26,408 nt of DNA, taken from IMG/VR virus record IMGVR_UViG_3300038551_000315, positions 1 to 26,408 of that record; one strand, written 5' to 3'. This document shows, one piece after another, positions 1 through 8,700 of the stretch. The translations under genes were made by a program, and so were the position numbers. Position 1 is the stretch's first letter, and each line of letters opens with the position of its first letter. This stretch comes from a virus. The notes under the pieces are model-generated. The model ran no database searches. It was given only the letters and a program-made list of their open reading frames with translations, and was not told the DNA's origin.

Positions 1-1128
1 GTGGGGGCGTACGTGGAGGGGTCGGACGCGCTGCACGAGATCTTCCCCGGCCTGCGGCGGGGGGAGCCGTGGTCGGCGAACGCGATCACGGTGCGGCGGC
101 CGACGGTGGCGCGCGACCCGTCGCTCCAGGCGTGCGGGGTGCACGGCGCGATCATGGGGTCGCGCCTGGAGCGGCTCGTGCTGGACGACATCCTGGACTG
201 GGAGAACACGGGCTCGGCGCGCGTGAGGCGGGACCTTCGGGGGTGGTTCGACGCGACCCTGCTCGGCCGGCTCACGGCGAACGCGCGGGCCTGGGCGGTC
301 GGCACCGCGTTCCACCCTGACGACCTGCTGCACGACCTGACGAGGCCGCCGTCCGTCTGGACGGGCTACCGCTTTCCGATCCTGCGCGAGGACGGGGCGT
401 CGGCGTGGCCGGAGCCGTGGCCGCTGGAGCGGATCGCGGCGAAGCGCGTCGAGCTCGGGGAGGCGGAGTTCGCCCGGCAGCTCATGTGCCGCGCGAGGTC
501 GGAGGAGGAGTCGCGCTTCCGCCGCGAGTGGATCGACGTCTGCCTCGCGCGCGGGGACGGCGTCCCGCTCGTCCCGCGGCTCGACGTGGTCCCCGACGGC
601 GCGCAGGCGTTCACGGGGGTGGACCTCGGCGTGCGCGTGGACGAGCGGTCGGACCGCACCGCCATCTTCACCCTCCTCCTCTGGCCGGACCGCACCCGCC
701 AAGTGCTGTGGCTGGAGCGCGGGCGCTGGAGCGGGCCGGAGATCGTCCGGCGGATCGCGGACGCGCACGAGCGCTTCCAGTCGGTGGTCTACGTGGAGAA
801 CGTGGCGGCGCAGGAGTTCATCGTGCAGTTCGCGCGCGAGTACGGCCGCGTGCCGGTCCGCCCGTTCGCGACGGGGCGGAACAAGCTCCACCCCGACTTC
901 GGCGTGGAGGGGCTCGCCGTGGAGTTCCAGGCGGGCATGTGGGCGATCCCCTCCGTGGGCGGGGCGCCGGCGTCGCGCGATCTCTCCGACTGGATCGACG
1001 AACTTCTCGACTACGACCCCGACGAGCACGCGGGAGACGCGCTGATGGCGAGTTGGATGGCGCGCGAGGGAGCCCGGATGGCCTCGCGCGCGAAGGAGGG
1101 CGGGGTCGGCCTGCGCGTCATCGGTTGA
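1..1128 (+). CDS. terL: Terminase large subunit, C-terminal part (5' truncated)
   Basis: This is the ATPase/nuclease motor that packages and cuts phage DNA at the portal. The window opens inside the gene, so the GTG at base 1 is probably not the true start and the Walker A motif lies upstream. Visible are a Walker B-like strand ending in LVLDDI (about residues 59-64) and a coupling-motif-like VGTAFHPDDLL (about 100-110). An RNase H-fold nuclease domain follows from about residue 200, with the expected acidic triad: D208 in GVDLG, E266 in VYVEN and D346 in HAGDAL. The protein ends 47 bases before the next gene. An inverted repeat surrounds its stop codon. The call rests on motif order and on the portal gene that follows. 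Confidence in the family is high, but not in the 5' boundary. Confidence 0.9.
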   Translation: MGAYVEGSDALHEIFPGLRRGEPWSANAITVRRPTVARDPSLQACGVHGAIMGSRLERLVLDDILDWENTGSARVRRDLRGWFDATLLGRLTANARAWAVGTAFHPDDLLHDLTRPPSVWTGYRFPILREDGASAWPEPWPLERIAAKRVELGEAEFARQLMCRARSEEESRFRREWIDVCLARGDGVPLVPRLDVVPDGAQAFTGVDLGVRVDERSDRTAIFTLLLWPDRTRQVLWLERGRWSGPEIVRRIADAHERFQSVVYVENVAAQEFIVQFAREYGRVPVRPFATGRNKLHPDFGVEGLAVEFQAGMWAIPSVGGAPASRDLSDWIDELLDYDPDEHAGDALMASWMAREGARMASRAKEGGVGLRVIG

Positions 1129-1140
1129 CCGGGGGCGCGC
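1113..1140 (+). promoter_or_regulatory. Nested inverted repeat over the terL stop codon
   Basis: GCGCG (1113-1117) pairs with CGCGC (1136-1140), and inside it CGGT (1122-1125) pairs with ACCG (1128-1131). The TGA stop (1126-1128) sits at the centre. The two-base central loop is too tight for a full RNA hairpin, so the innermost pairs would open. There is no T-run after it. It is one of several stop-centred repeats in this window; on its own it could be chance. Confidence 0.35.
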
Positions 1141-1175
1141 GGCGGAGTACCCTGCGGGGCAGCGGAGGTGAAGCG

Positions 1176-1745
1176 ATGCGGCCCGAGACGATCGACTTGG
1201 AAGTCCCGAGGGTGAAGGGCGCGGAGGGGAAGCTGGAGGTGACGGACCGCTTCGTCGAGAAGGCGCTCCAGTTCGCGGGCGTCGTGAGCGGCAAGTGGGT
1301 GGTCATGGGCACGCTCGACGGCGCCGTGCTCGACTCGCTCTCGACCGCCGAGTACGGCACGCTCCAGTTCGTCGCGGCGACGAAGAAGGTCGTCCGCACG
1401 GCGGGGTCGTGGGCGGCGGCCGGCCTCGCCAACTACTCGCGCGCGGGGACGAAGGTGACGATCCTCGGGTCGTCCCTGAACGACGGGACGTACACCGTGG
1501 TCAGCGCGTCGGCGACGGAGTTGGTCGTGGCGGAGTCGCTGTCGAACGAGGCGGCGAGCGCGGTGGAGCGGGTCGAGGGGTACTTCGCCAACTGGGCGCA
1601 GGTCGGGGCGGAGGTGTCGGGCGACGGCATCGTTTCGATCGCTCCGACCTTGAAGCACCTGTGCCTCGTCTGCTCGGACGCGGTCGGGGCGCTCGATCCG
1701 TCCCCGGTCGTCACGTTCGCCGGGCTCGACGCGAGGTCGTCGTGA
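1176..1745 (+). CDS. Hypothetical phage protein, beta-rich (189 aa)
   Basis: No function is recognised. The ATG at 1176 follows a good ribosome-binding site (GGAGGTG, 1164-1170), which decides this start over upstream in-frame codons. The first 50 residues are mixed. Residues about 85-135 form a strand-and-turn stretch (TKVTILG, DGTYTVVSAS, TELVVAESL) of a kind I associate with small beta-barrel modules in phage structural proteins. No signal peptide or membrane segment is present. The stop overlaps the start of the lipoprotein gene (GTGA), so translation is probably coupled. Its place between terminase and portal suggests a packaging or virion role, but that is inference only. Confidence 0.7.
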   Translation: MRPETIDLEVPRVKGAEGKLEVTDRFVEKALQFAGVVSGKWVVMGTLDGAVLDSLSTAEYGTLQFVAATKKVVRTAGSWAAAGLANYSRAGTKVTILGSSLNDGTYTVVSASATELVVAESLSNEAASAVERVEGYFANWAQVGAEVSGDGIVSIAPTLKHLCLVCSDAVGALDPSPVVTFAGLDARSS

Positions 1746-2236
1746 GCCGTTCGCTCGCCTGCTTCGCCCTGGCGCTGCTGAGCGCGGCGCTCGCCCTGCC
1801 AGCATGCGCGACCCTCGGCGCGGGCCGCACGTACCGGTCGGACGTGGCGGCCGACTGCCGCTACTACGACGACTCGCACCTCGCCTGGAGCGCGGTCGCC
1901 ACCGCGGGGTCTTCCGTCGCGGGCGGGACGAGCATCCTGCTCACGGTGGTGGACGGCGTCGTCGTGGACGAGGACGACGCGCGGGACTGGACCCTCGGCC
2001 TCGCGGTCACGGCGGCCGTCGGCGCCGTCCTGTCCGCCGTCGCCGTGCCCCTGGCGTCCGAGTACGCTGCCCGGTTCGCGGAGCGGTGTCGCGACTCGGC
2101 CGAGCCCGAGCCGGAACCCGAGCCGCCGCGCGATGCGGGGCCGGACCCGGAGTTCGCGCCGGTACCGGGGATGTCGGGGACCGGGGCCGACGGGCTGACG
2201 CCGGAGGAGATGGCCCCGGCGGAGGTCGTCCCATGA
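1742..2236 (+). CDS. Putative phage-encoded lipoprotein (164 aa)
   Basis: The protein starts with a typical signal peptide: basic SR, a hydrophobic Ala/Leu core, then a lipobox LPAC with the cysteine at residue 22. This predicts export and lipidation by the host Lgt/LspA pathway. After the cysteine come two further hydrophobic stretches, one around residues 55-80 and one around 83-105. The tail is acidic and proline-rich, with a Glu-Pro repeat near residues 120-128. The GTG start overlaps the preceding stop (GTGA) and the stop overlaps the portal ATG (ATGA), so it is locked into the head operon. Phage lipoproteins can act in superinfection exclusion or as outer spanins. Neither role can be assigned here, and no lysis genes are adjacent. 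Confidence 0.7.
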   Translation: MSRSLACFALALLSAALALPACATLGAGRTYRSDVAADCRYYDDSHLAWSAVATAGSSVAGGTSILLTVVDGVVVDEDDARDWTLGLAVTAAVGAVLSAVAVPLASEYAARFAERCRDSAEPEPEPEPPRDAGPDPEFAPVPGMSGTGADGLTPEEMAPAEVVP

Positions 2237-4080
2237 CCCAGGACTCCGGCGGGGCGCGCGAGGTGGCGGAAGCCGCCCGCGAAGGGGCGACCTTCCGCGA
2301 GGCGGTCCTGAAGGCGCAGGTCTTCGGCGAGCGAACCATCCCCGCCTCGACGGTGCTCGCGCAGGACGAGCAGGAGAAGGGCTTCGTCGCGGCCGGCGCG
2401 ATCCTTCCGCCCTACAACCCCGAGTCGCTCGCGATCCTCCTGGAGCACAGCAACGCGCTCCGCCAGTGCGTCGACGCCTACTGCGTGAACGTGGAGGCGT
2501 TCGGCCACCGATGGGAGCCGGTCGTCGACCTGGAGTCGGACGACGCGAGGGAACGGATCCGCGCGGCCCTGGAAACGGAGCGCGGGCTGGAGGCGGGGGC
2601 GCCGCCGCCGACGGACGCGGAGGTGACCGCGAAGCTGGAGGAGGTCGCGCGCGAGATGCGGCGCGAGAAGGTCAAGCTCGACGCCTTCTTCGAGTTCTGC
2701 TCCGTCAACGTCTCGTTCCCCGAGCTTCGCCAGATGACGCGCCTCGACCTGGAGACGCACGGCAACGGGTACTGGGAGGTGCTTCGGAACGGCGCCGGCG
2801 CGATCGTTCAGTTCTCGTACGTGCCGGGGCACACGATCCGCCTGATGCCGCTCGACCCGACTCCGGTCGTGGTGGACGAGCCGGTGCGCGTCTCGCCGTT
2901 CCAGTTCGACGCCTACAAGACGCCCCGCCGGTTCCGCCGCTACGTCCAGATCTACGACACGCGGACGGTGTACTTCCGGGAGTTCGGCGACCCGCGGGTC
3001 ATGTCGCGCAAGACGGGACGATACTTCGAGAGCGCGGACGCGCTCGCGAAGGCCGACGCCGCCGACGGGCCGGCGGCGGAGTTGATCCACTTCAAGGTCC
3101 ACTCCCCCCGCTCGGCCTACGGCGTGCCCCGGTGGATCGGGTGCCTGCTCGCCGTGCTCGGGTCGCGGATGGCGGAGCAGGTCAACTACCTCTACTTCGA
3201 CAACAAGAGCGTGCCCCCGCTCGCCATCCTCGTTTCGGGCGGGCGGGTGAACGACGAGACGGCGAGGCGGATCAAGGAGTTCATCGAGAACGACATCCGC
3301 GGGCAGGGCAACTGGCACAAGGTGCTGGTGATCGACGCCGCCGCCGCCGACGACGGCTCGATCAACTCCGGCCGCGCGCGGATCGACATCAAGCCGCTCA
3401 CGTCGGCGCAGCACAGCGACGCGCTCTTCCAGGAGTACGACGCGCGGAACATCGAGAAGGTCGGCAACGCCTTCCGGCTCCCGCGAATCCTCCGCGGCGA
3501 CAGCCGGGAGGTGAACCGCGCCACGGCCGAGGCCGCCATCGCGTTCGCCGAGATCCAGGTCTTTTCCCCGCTGCGCGAGCAGTTCGACTTCTGGATGAAC
3601 CGGCAGATCCTTTCGCGCATGGGGATCCGCTACTGGCGGTTCCGGTCCAACGCGCCGTCCCTGCGCGACCCCGCCGCCCTGGCGGGCGTCGTGCGCGACC
3701 TCGTCAACGCGGCGGTCCTGACCCCGGCCGAGGGGCGCGAGTTGGCCGAGGGGATCTTCAACCGCGAGTTCCGCGTGATCGACGCCGACTGGACGCGGCA
3801 GCCGCTGTCGCTCACGCTCGCCGGGCTCGGGGCGGAGATGGGCGAACCGACGACCGCGGCGCTCCCCGGCGCCGGTCGCGCGGGCGCGCCGGACGAGAAG
3901 CGGCCCCCTGCCTCGCAGCCGTCCGGCCACGTCGCGCCCTGGCTGAAGCGAGCGCGAGACGCGCTCCGCCGCGGGGACGTTCGGCAGGTGGCCGAAGACC
4001 TCGTCGCCGTGCGGGACGAACTGCGCGCGCGAGAGGAGGCGGAGGCCGAGGGCGCCTTCCGCGCGACCGACGGGCACTGA
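2233..4080 (+). CDS. Portal protein (PBSX-type family)
   Basis: The 615-residue protein forms the dodecameric ring at the capsid vertex through which DNA enters and leaves. Its hallmarks are an N-terminal segment with ILPPYNPESLAILLEHS and RQCVDAYCVNVEAFGHRW (about residues 58-95), and the core segment GNGYWEVLRN (about 177-186). The central region reads AYGVPRWIGCLLAVLG (about 296-311), and a clip/stem region contains NIEKVGNAFRLPRILRGDSR (about 406-425). These match the general PBSX-type portal layout. The C-terminal 80 residues are charged and probably helical. ATGA overlap with the lipoprotein stop indicates coupling. The MuF gene begins one base after the stop, the usual portal-MuF pairing. 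Confidence 0.9.
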   Translation: MTQDSGGAREVAEAAREGATFREAVLKAQVFGERTIPASTVLAQDEQEKGFVAAGAILPPYNPESLAILLEHSNALRQCVDAYCVNVEAFGHRWEPVVDLESDDARERIRAALETERGLEAGAPPPTDAEVTAKLEEVAREMRREKVKLDAFFEFCSVNVSFPELRQMTRLDLETHGNGYWEVLRNGAGAIVQFSYVPGHTIRLMPLDPTPVVVDEPVRVSPFQFDAYKTPRRFRRYVQIYDTRTVYFREFGDPRVMSRKTGRYFESADALAKADAADGPAAELIHFKVHSPRSAYGVPRWIGCLLAVLGSRMAEQVNYLYFDNKSVPPLAILVSGGRVNDETARRIKEFIENDIRGQGNWHKVLVIDAAAADDGSINSGRARIDIKPLTSAQHSDALFQEYDARNIEKVGNAFRLPRILRGDSREVNRATAEAAIAFAEIQVFSPLREQFDFWMNRQILSRMGIRYWRFRSNAPSLRDPAALAGVVRDLVNAAVLTPAEGRELAEGIFNREFRVIDADWTRQPLSLTLAGLGAEMGEPTTAALPGAGRAGAPDEKRPPASQPSGHVAPWLKRARDALRRGDVRQVAEDLVAVRDELRAREEAEAEGAFRATDGH

Positions 4081-4081
4081 C

Positions 4082-5137
4082 GTGGAGCCAGCGCGCCGGC
4101 CGTCATGCTCGGAGGCGGCCGAGGCCGCGGCAGGGATCCTCGACTTCGCCTTCCTGGCGAAGGCGCTCAACCCGCAGAACCGACGAGACTTCCTCGTCAT
4201 CCAGCGGCGCGTGGCGCAGGCGCTTCGCAGCGCGACGGCCGACGAGCAGTCGGCCGCGCTGCGCTCCGCGCTTCGCGGGCTCGACCTCGACTGGCCGGGC
4301 ATGACCGCCTCCGGGCGGGAAGCCGCGCTCCGCGCCGTCCGCGCGTCGCTGCGGGGCTCCGCCCGGCGCGTCGCACCGAAGGTGGAGGAGACGCTCATCC
4401 TGCGCTCGACCGACGTGGCGCGGTCGTCCCGCGCCGGGATCGTCGCCCGGTTCAACCTCTCCATCCCGTCGTCGCTTTCCCTCCGCGACGAACGGTTGGC
4501 GGAGTGGTGCGCGTCGAGCCAATCCCTCTTCGTCCGAGACCGGCTCGGCCGCCGCGCGGATGCCCTCTCGCGGCGGGCGAGGGAGATCGTCTCGCAGGGG
4601 TTGGACTCCGGGCTCGGCCGCGACGACATCGCGGAGCGGCTTGCCGGGTTGGCACAGCAGGGGCTCGGCGGCGCGATGCCCTACTGGCAGGTGGTGGCCG
4701 GCGCGTTCGTGGGCCGGACCCGCACCGCGATCAACGTGTCCTCCTTCGCCGAGGCGGGCGTGGAGAAGTACCGGTGGGAGGCCGTGCTGGACGAGGCGAC
4801 CTGCGACTCGTGCCGGTTCCTGCACGGGCGGGAGTTCAGCGTCCGCAAGGCGAGCGAGCGGATCGACGCCGCGTCGAAGCTGTCGGACCCCGAGGGCATT
4901 CGAACGACCCTGCCGTGGATCAACCGCGGGACGGACGACGAGGGTCGTCCGGTGCTCTACTACGGGTCGGGGGACGACCGCAGCCTCGTCGCCCGCGTGG
5001 AGCAGACCGGCGAGGGCGAGCGGGACAGGATCGGGCGGTACGGCGGGGCGATGAGCAGTTCGGCGTTGGAAGCCGCGGGGGCGTCGACGCCCCCGGCGCA
5101 CGGGGGTTGCCGCTGCACGACGCTCGCCGTCGTGTGA
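4082..5137 (+). CDS. MuF-type minor head morphogenesis protein
   Basis: This 351-residue protein belongs to the phage Mu gpF / SPP1 gp7 head-morphogenesis family, which binds the portal and enters the prohead in a few copies. The diagnostic C-terminal pattern is present. A strand-rich segment (EAVLDEATCDSC, cysteines at 241 and 244) is followed by FLHGREF and ends in HGGCRCTTL (H340, C343, C345). In this family these residues are thought to bind a metal. The first 200 residues are helical and arginine-rich, as usual. The GTG at 4082 is one base past the portal stop. No toxin domain is fused at the C-terminus, unlike many MuF proteins. The ATG at 4105 is in a different frame and was rejected as start. 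Confidence 0.87.
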   Translation: MEPARRPSCSEAAEAAAGILDFAFLAKALNPQNRRDFLVIQRRVAQALRSATADEQSAALRSALRGLDLDWPGMTASGREAALRAVRASLRGSARRVAPKVEETLILRSTDVARSSRAGIVARFNLSIPSSLSLRDERLAEWCASSQSLFVRDRLGRRADALSRRAREIVSQGLDSGLGRDDIAERLAGLAQQGLGGAMPYWQVVAGAFVGRTRTAINVSSFAEAGVEKYRWEAVLDEATCDSCRFLHGREFSVRKASERIDAASKLSDPEGIRTTLPWINRGTDDEGRPVLYYGSGDDRSLVARVEQTGEGERDRIGRYGGAMSSSALEAAGASTPPAHGGCRCTTLAVV

Positions 5138-5150
5138 CCGGGGAGGAAGC

Positions 5151-5456
5151 ATGCAAGCCACGGGCACCTGGACGAAGTTGCTGACCGAGGGCCAAATCGC
5201 GGATGTCGTCCGCGCGTTCGAGGCGGCGATCGAGTCGAGCTTCAAGTCGGACGCCGTCCTGCGACCCGTGCGGACGCGGGACGAGATCAAGCGCCGGTTC
5301 GACATCTGCGCGCGCGTCTTCGAGGAGTTGCGCGTCGGGCGGAACTGGTCCATTCCGCGGATCCGCGACGTGCTTCCTCGCCTCCTGCGGTGCGAGCTTG
5401 ACGGGGCGGCGTGGCCGGTGGAAGATGGGCAGTCGTGGTCGCCGGACGCGACGTGA
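5151..5456 (+). CDS. Hypothetical phage protein (101 aa)
   Basis: The ATG at 5151 follows a strong ribosome-binding site (GGGGAGGA), 13 bases after the MuF stop. The protein looks helical. Residues 10-60 alternate charged and hydrophobic positions (IADVVRAFEAAIESSF, RDEIKRRFDICARVFEEL), then comes a short WSIPRIRDVLPRLLR segment. There is no signal peptide or membrane segment. I do not recognise the family. Its position between MuF and the maturation protease suggests a small head or assembly factor, without proof. Confidence 0.75.
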   Translation: MQATGTWTKLLTEGQIADVVRAFEAAIESSFKSDAVLRPVRTRDEIKRRFDICARVFEELRVGRNWSIPRIRDVLPRLLRCELDGAAWPVEDGQSWSPDAT

Positions 5457-5469
5457 AGGGAGTCGAGCG

Positions 5470-5751
5470 ATGGAACTCAAGGAAGTGCTGGAGCAGGCGG
5501 ACCGAGTGGTGAAGCAGGGAAAGTCGCTGCACGCGGAACTCGCGGCGGAGGTCAACAAGGCCGTCGTCGAGAAGGCGTCGAAGCTGGCCGCGATCGCCGA
5601 CGCGGACGAACTCGACAAGGCGGTCAACGACCTCTGCTCGTGCCTGTGGGAGTACCGCACGTTGCGCAGGACGTCGGACGCCATCGCCAAGAACGACGCC
5701 ACCAAGTGGCCGCGCGACATGGCGGTCCCGGCGTCGAAGCCGGCCGCCTGA
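5470..5751 (+). CDS. Hypothetical small helical protein with WPRDM motif (93 aa)
   Basis: The ATG at 5470 has a modest ribosome-binding site (GGGAG). Residues 1-65 look like a helical hairpin or coiled coil (LKEVLEQADRVVKQGKSLHA, then LAAIADADELDKAVNDL), followed by a basic turn. Near the C-terminus is WPRDM (residues 80-84). The scaffold-like protein encoded at 9502-10545 carries the same five residues near its own C-terminus, encoded by an identical 16-base stretch. That suggests a shared docking or processing signal. The function is unknown, but the location just before the protease fusion fits an assembly accessory factor. Confidence 0.72.
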   Translation: MELKEVLEQADRVVKQGKSLHAELAAEVNKAVVEKASKLAAIADADELDKAVNDLCSCLWEYRTLRRTSDAIAKNDATKWPRDMAVPASKPAA

Positions 5752-5760
5752 CCGCGGCGG
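5744..5760 (+). promoter_or_regulatory. Inverted repeat over stop codon at 5749-5751
   Basis: CCGCC (5744-5748) pairs with GGCGG (5756-5760) around a seven-base loop that contains the TGA stop. The repeat lies immediately upstream of the GTG start of the large protease fusion at 5768 and covers most of the place where a ribosome-binding site would be. It could therefore limit initiation there. The stem is short, so chance is possible in such GC-rich DNA. Confidence 0.3.
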
Positions 5761-5767
5761 TGCGCCG

Positions 5768-8700
5768 GTGAAGGTCGCGGAGATCGACCCGACCTCGCTG
5801 AAGGGGGAGCCGGACGATGCGCTCCTCTCGCTGCACCTGCGCCTCCACCAACTGTTCGCGGCGAACTTCGCCGGCAACGACAAGCTCTCCACCGCCGGGA
5901 TGACGCGCGAGGAAGTCGTCAACGCCGAGTTGCTCGTGCAGGCCGAGATGGCGAGGCGCGGGATGAAGCACGAGGCCGACGACGAACTCGCGCGAGAGGC
6001 GGAGGCGCTGCGCCGCTCGACGGAGAAGGGGCTCGCGCCGATCCACCCGAGCGGCGAAGACCGTGGCGACGTGCTCCGCCTCGATGACGTGCTCCCCCAC
6101 TTCCGGTCCTTCAAGCTGCGGATGCCCTTCCTCTACCTCGTCGGCGGGCTGGCGAACAAGGGGGAGACGAAGAACGACATCGACCTGCTCCTGCGCGGGC
6201 CCGTCCCCGAGGAGATGCGCCGAGTGATCGAGTTCCGCCTGGGGCGGATGCTTCCGGCGGAGTTGTCGTCGCGGATCCAACTGCACGACGACGACCTTGG
6301 GGGGCCGTTCACGAGCCACGTCGAACTCGCGGACCTCGTCGTCGAGATGAGGCCCCGGTTCGAGGTGAAGCAGATGCGGCTGGACAAGGCCGACGATCCG
6401 CTGCTCGACTGGCCGACGGCGCGCGGCCCGCGGCCCGCATGCCTCCAGTACCACTTCCGCGGGAAGTCCGTGCACGTCGACCTCCGCTTCCAGGTGACCG
6501 ACTACCTCGTCGGGTGGACGCTCGCGGTTCAGATCGCGGGGGCCGTCCCCGACGTGAGCACCGTCGAGGAGGCGCGGCGGATCGCGGACGCCTTCGACGC
6601 GAACGGCAGCCGATACAACAAGCCCATCGTCGCGCCCGCGAAGGTGTACGCCTCGCCGAAGTCTCGCGAGCCGCTGGAGTGGCTCGACATCAAGGGCGCC
6701 GTGTACGAGCCGGGTTCGGTCGGCGCGACTCGGTTCGAGGAGGGGGTCATCGTCGAGGTGGACCGCCCGAAGGTGGAGTGGGGGCTCCAGAAGCCGTACT
6801 CGCACGAGTACTTCCTGACGGGCGGGAAGCACGTCAACGGGATCCTCTTCTTCCGCATGCTCCAGGGCGGGCGGGAGGAAGGCGGCGTCCCGGCGGGGGA
6901 GACGTTCTGGACCGCGTTCGTGTCGAAGGAGGCTCTGCCTTCCGTTCTGAACCGGCGCGCAGTCGAAACGAAGTCGATGCCGCCGGACGGGAAGTCGGGG
7001 CTGCCCGCGACGCTGGAGTCCGCCGTGCCGGCCGAGTTCCGCTACTGGACGAAGAAGGGCGAGGAGGCGCGGAAGGTCCGAGACGCGCTGGTCGATGCGC
7101 GCGTCTTCACCGCCGACTCCGTCAAGGTCGTGGACGGCCTGTTCCGCCACGTCACGACGAAGATGTTCGTCGGGCGCGAGCCCGAGCGGGCGGCGGTCTT
7201 CCGCGGCCCCGCGTTCGACCGCGAGCCCGAGCCCGTCGGCCCGGAGGAGGTCCCGGCGCTGGCGGCGGGGGCGTTCGCCTACGTGATCGCGGGCGACCCG
7301 TTCGAACTCGCGCTCGCCTGCCGGGCGGTGAAGCGACGCGGCGGTGATTGGGCGATCGACGCACCCGACTCGCCGTACTCGCTCGCCTCGCTCGCGGAGG
7401 TGGGTCGCCCGTTCCGGTCCGGCGGGCGCGCGTACGCGGCGAGCGTGCCGGTGGACGGCGAGGTGGAGTGGATCGAGGTGGCGGAGCCGGTGGAGAAGCA
7501 GCCCCGCCGCGTGCCGTTCGCCCTGTCGTGGCAGTTCTGGAAGGGGCCGACGGTCGTGCGCGCCGCTCCTTCGCGTCAGGTCTGGCGGTTCCTCCTCGGG
7601 GGCGACGACGGGCTGCGCGGCTGGGAACTCGCCGCCGACCCCACCGCGAACGATCGCGCTGCCGGGGTACGCCGGGACTTTCCGAACGACGACCTGCTGA
7701 CCTTCGAGGGCGACGTGCCGCCGGGGGAGAAGGTTGGCGGCGTGCCCCTGAACGAGACGAAGAACACGCCGTCCACGATCGCCGTCGTGGACCGCGGCGT
7801 GGCGGAAGTCCTCGACGAGCAGGCGGGCTTCTTCAAGCTGCGCTTGAGCGGTCGCCACCTGAAGGGGATCTTCACGCTGGTCGCGGAGGGGGCGCAGGAG
7901 GCGATGTGGACGTTCGCCCGCGGCGAGCTTCCCGCCAGGACTGCGAAGGCGGAGTCCGTCGGGCCGCTGAAGCTCGCGGACGGCACCACTCTAGCGAACG
8001 TGCAGTTCTGGGACCCGGAGGGGATGAGCGACGCCGACGACAAGGGCGGCGACCGCGAGCGGCTTCGCCCGCTGGCGATCTTCCAGCCGATGAAGGTCGC
8101 GCCGCGCGCGACGAACGAGTTCCGCCGGCTCGACGAGGTGGCGAAGTTCGCGACGCCCGAGGCGCTGAAGGCCGGGATCGTCGTGGATCCGAAGTACAAC
8201 GGGTATCGCTTCGTCGCGGAGAAGGACGCGGGCGGGCGGATCCTGTGCGCGACGGAGGACTACTTCACGCGGCGAAAGACGCCGCTGCCGAACTACGCGG
8301 CGAACCTGCCGGGCGTGGCTGCCGACTTGAAGGCGCTGCCGGGGCCGTTCGTGCTCGACGGGGAGTTGATGGCCTTCGAAGGCGACCAGCCCGTGCAGCG
8401 CGCTGACCTCGCGCGCTACCGCGCCACGACGGGGCCGGTGGACGACTCCGCCGTGCGCGTGATGGTGTTCCGGGCGCTCTACCTCCCGAAGCACGGCAAC
8501 CTCGCCGCGCAGGCAGAGGAGGACAACCGCGCGCTGGTCGAGGCGTTCCTCCGCCGCGCGAAGCACTTCGCCCCCGCGCCGTACCGGCTGGCGAAGTCCG
8601 AGGTGGCGTTCCACGACGCGATCGCATGGGCGTCGAAGGAGCCCGGCTCGGAAGGGGCGATGTTGAAGCTCGCCTCTTCCAACTACTCCCTCGGCGGCGA

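Noticed and set aside
2466-4304. Alternative + strand frame inside the portal gene
   Set aside because: Arg/Pro-rich out-of-frame translation; the portal motifs are in the other frame.
1864-4629. Long open - strand frame opposite portal and MuF
   Set aside because: Same codon-bias shadow; no domain pattern, and the + strand genes are clear.
4105-5184. Alternative + strand frame with ATG inside the MuF gene
   Set aside because: The MuF Cys/His motifs lie in the frame starting at 4082; this frame gives Arg/Gly-rich noise.
5624-7858. Long - strand frame opposite the protease fusion N-terminal half
   Set aside because: Low-complexity Arg/His/Leu peptide without motifs, antisense to a recognisable domain series.
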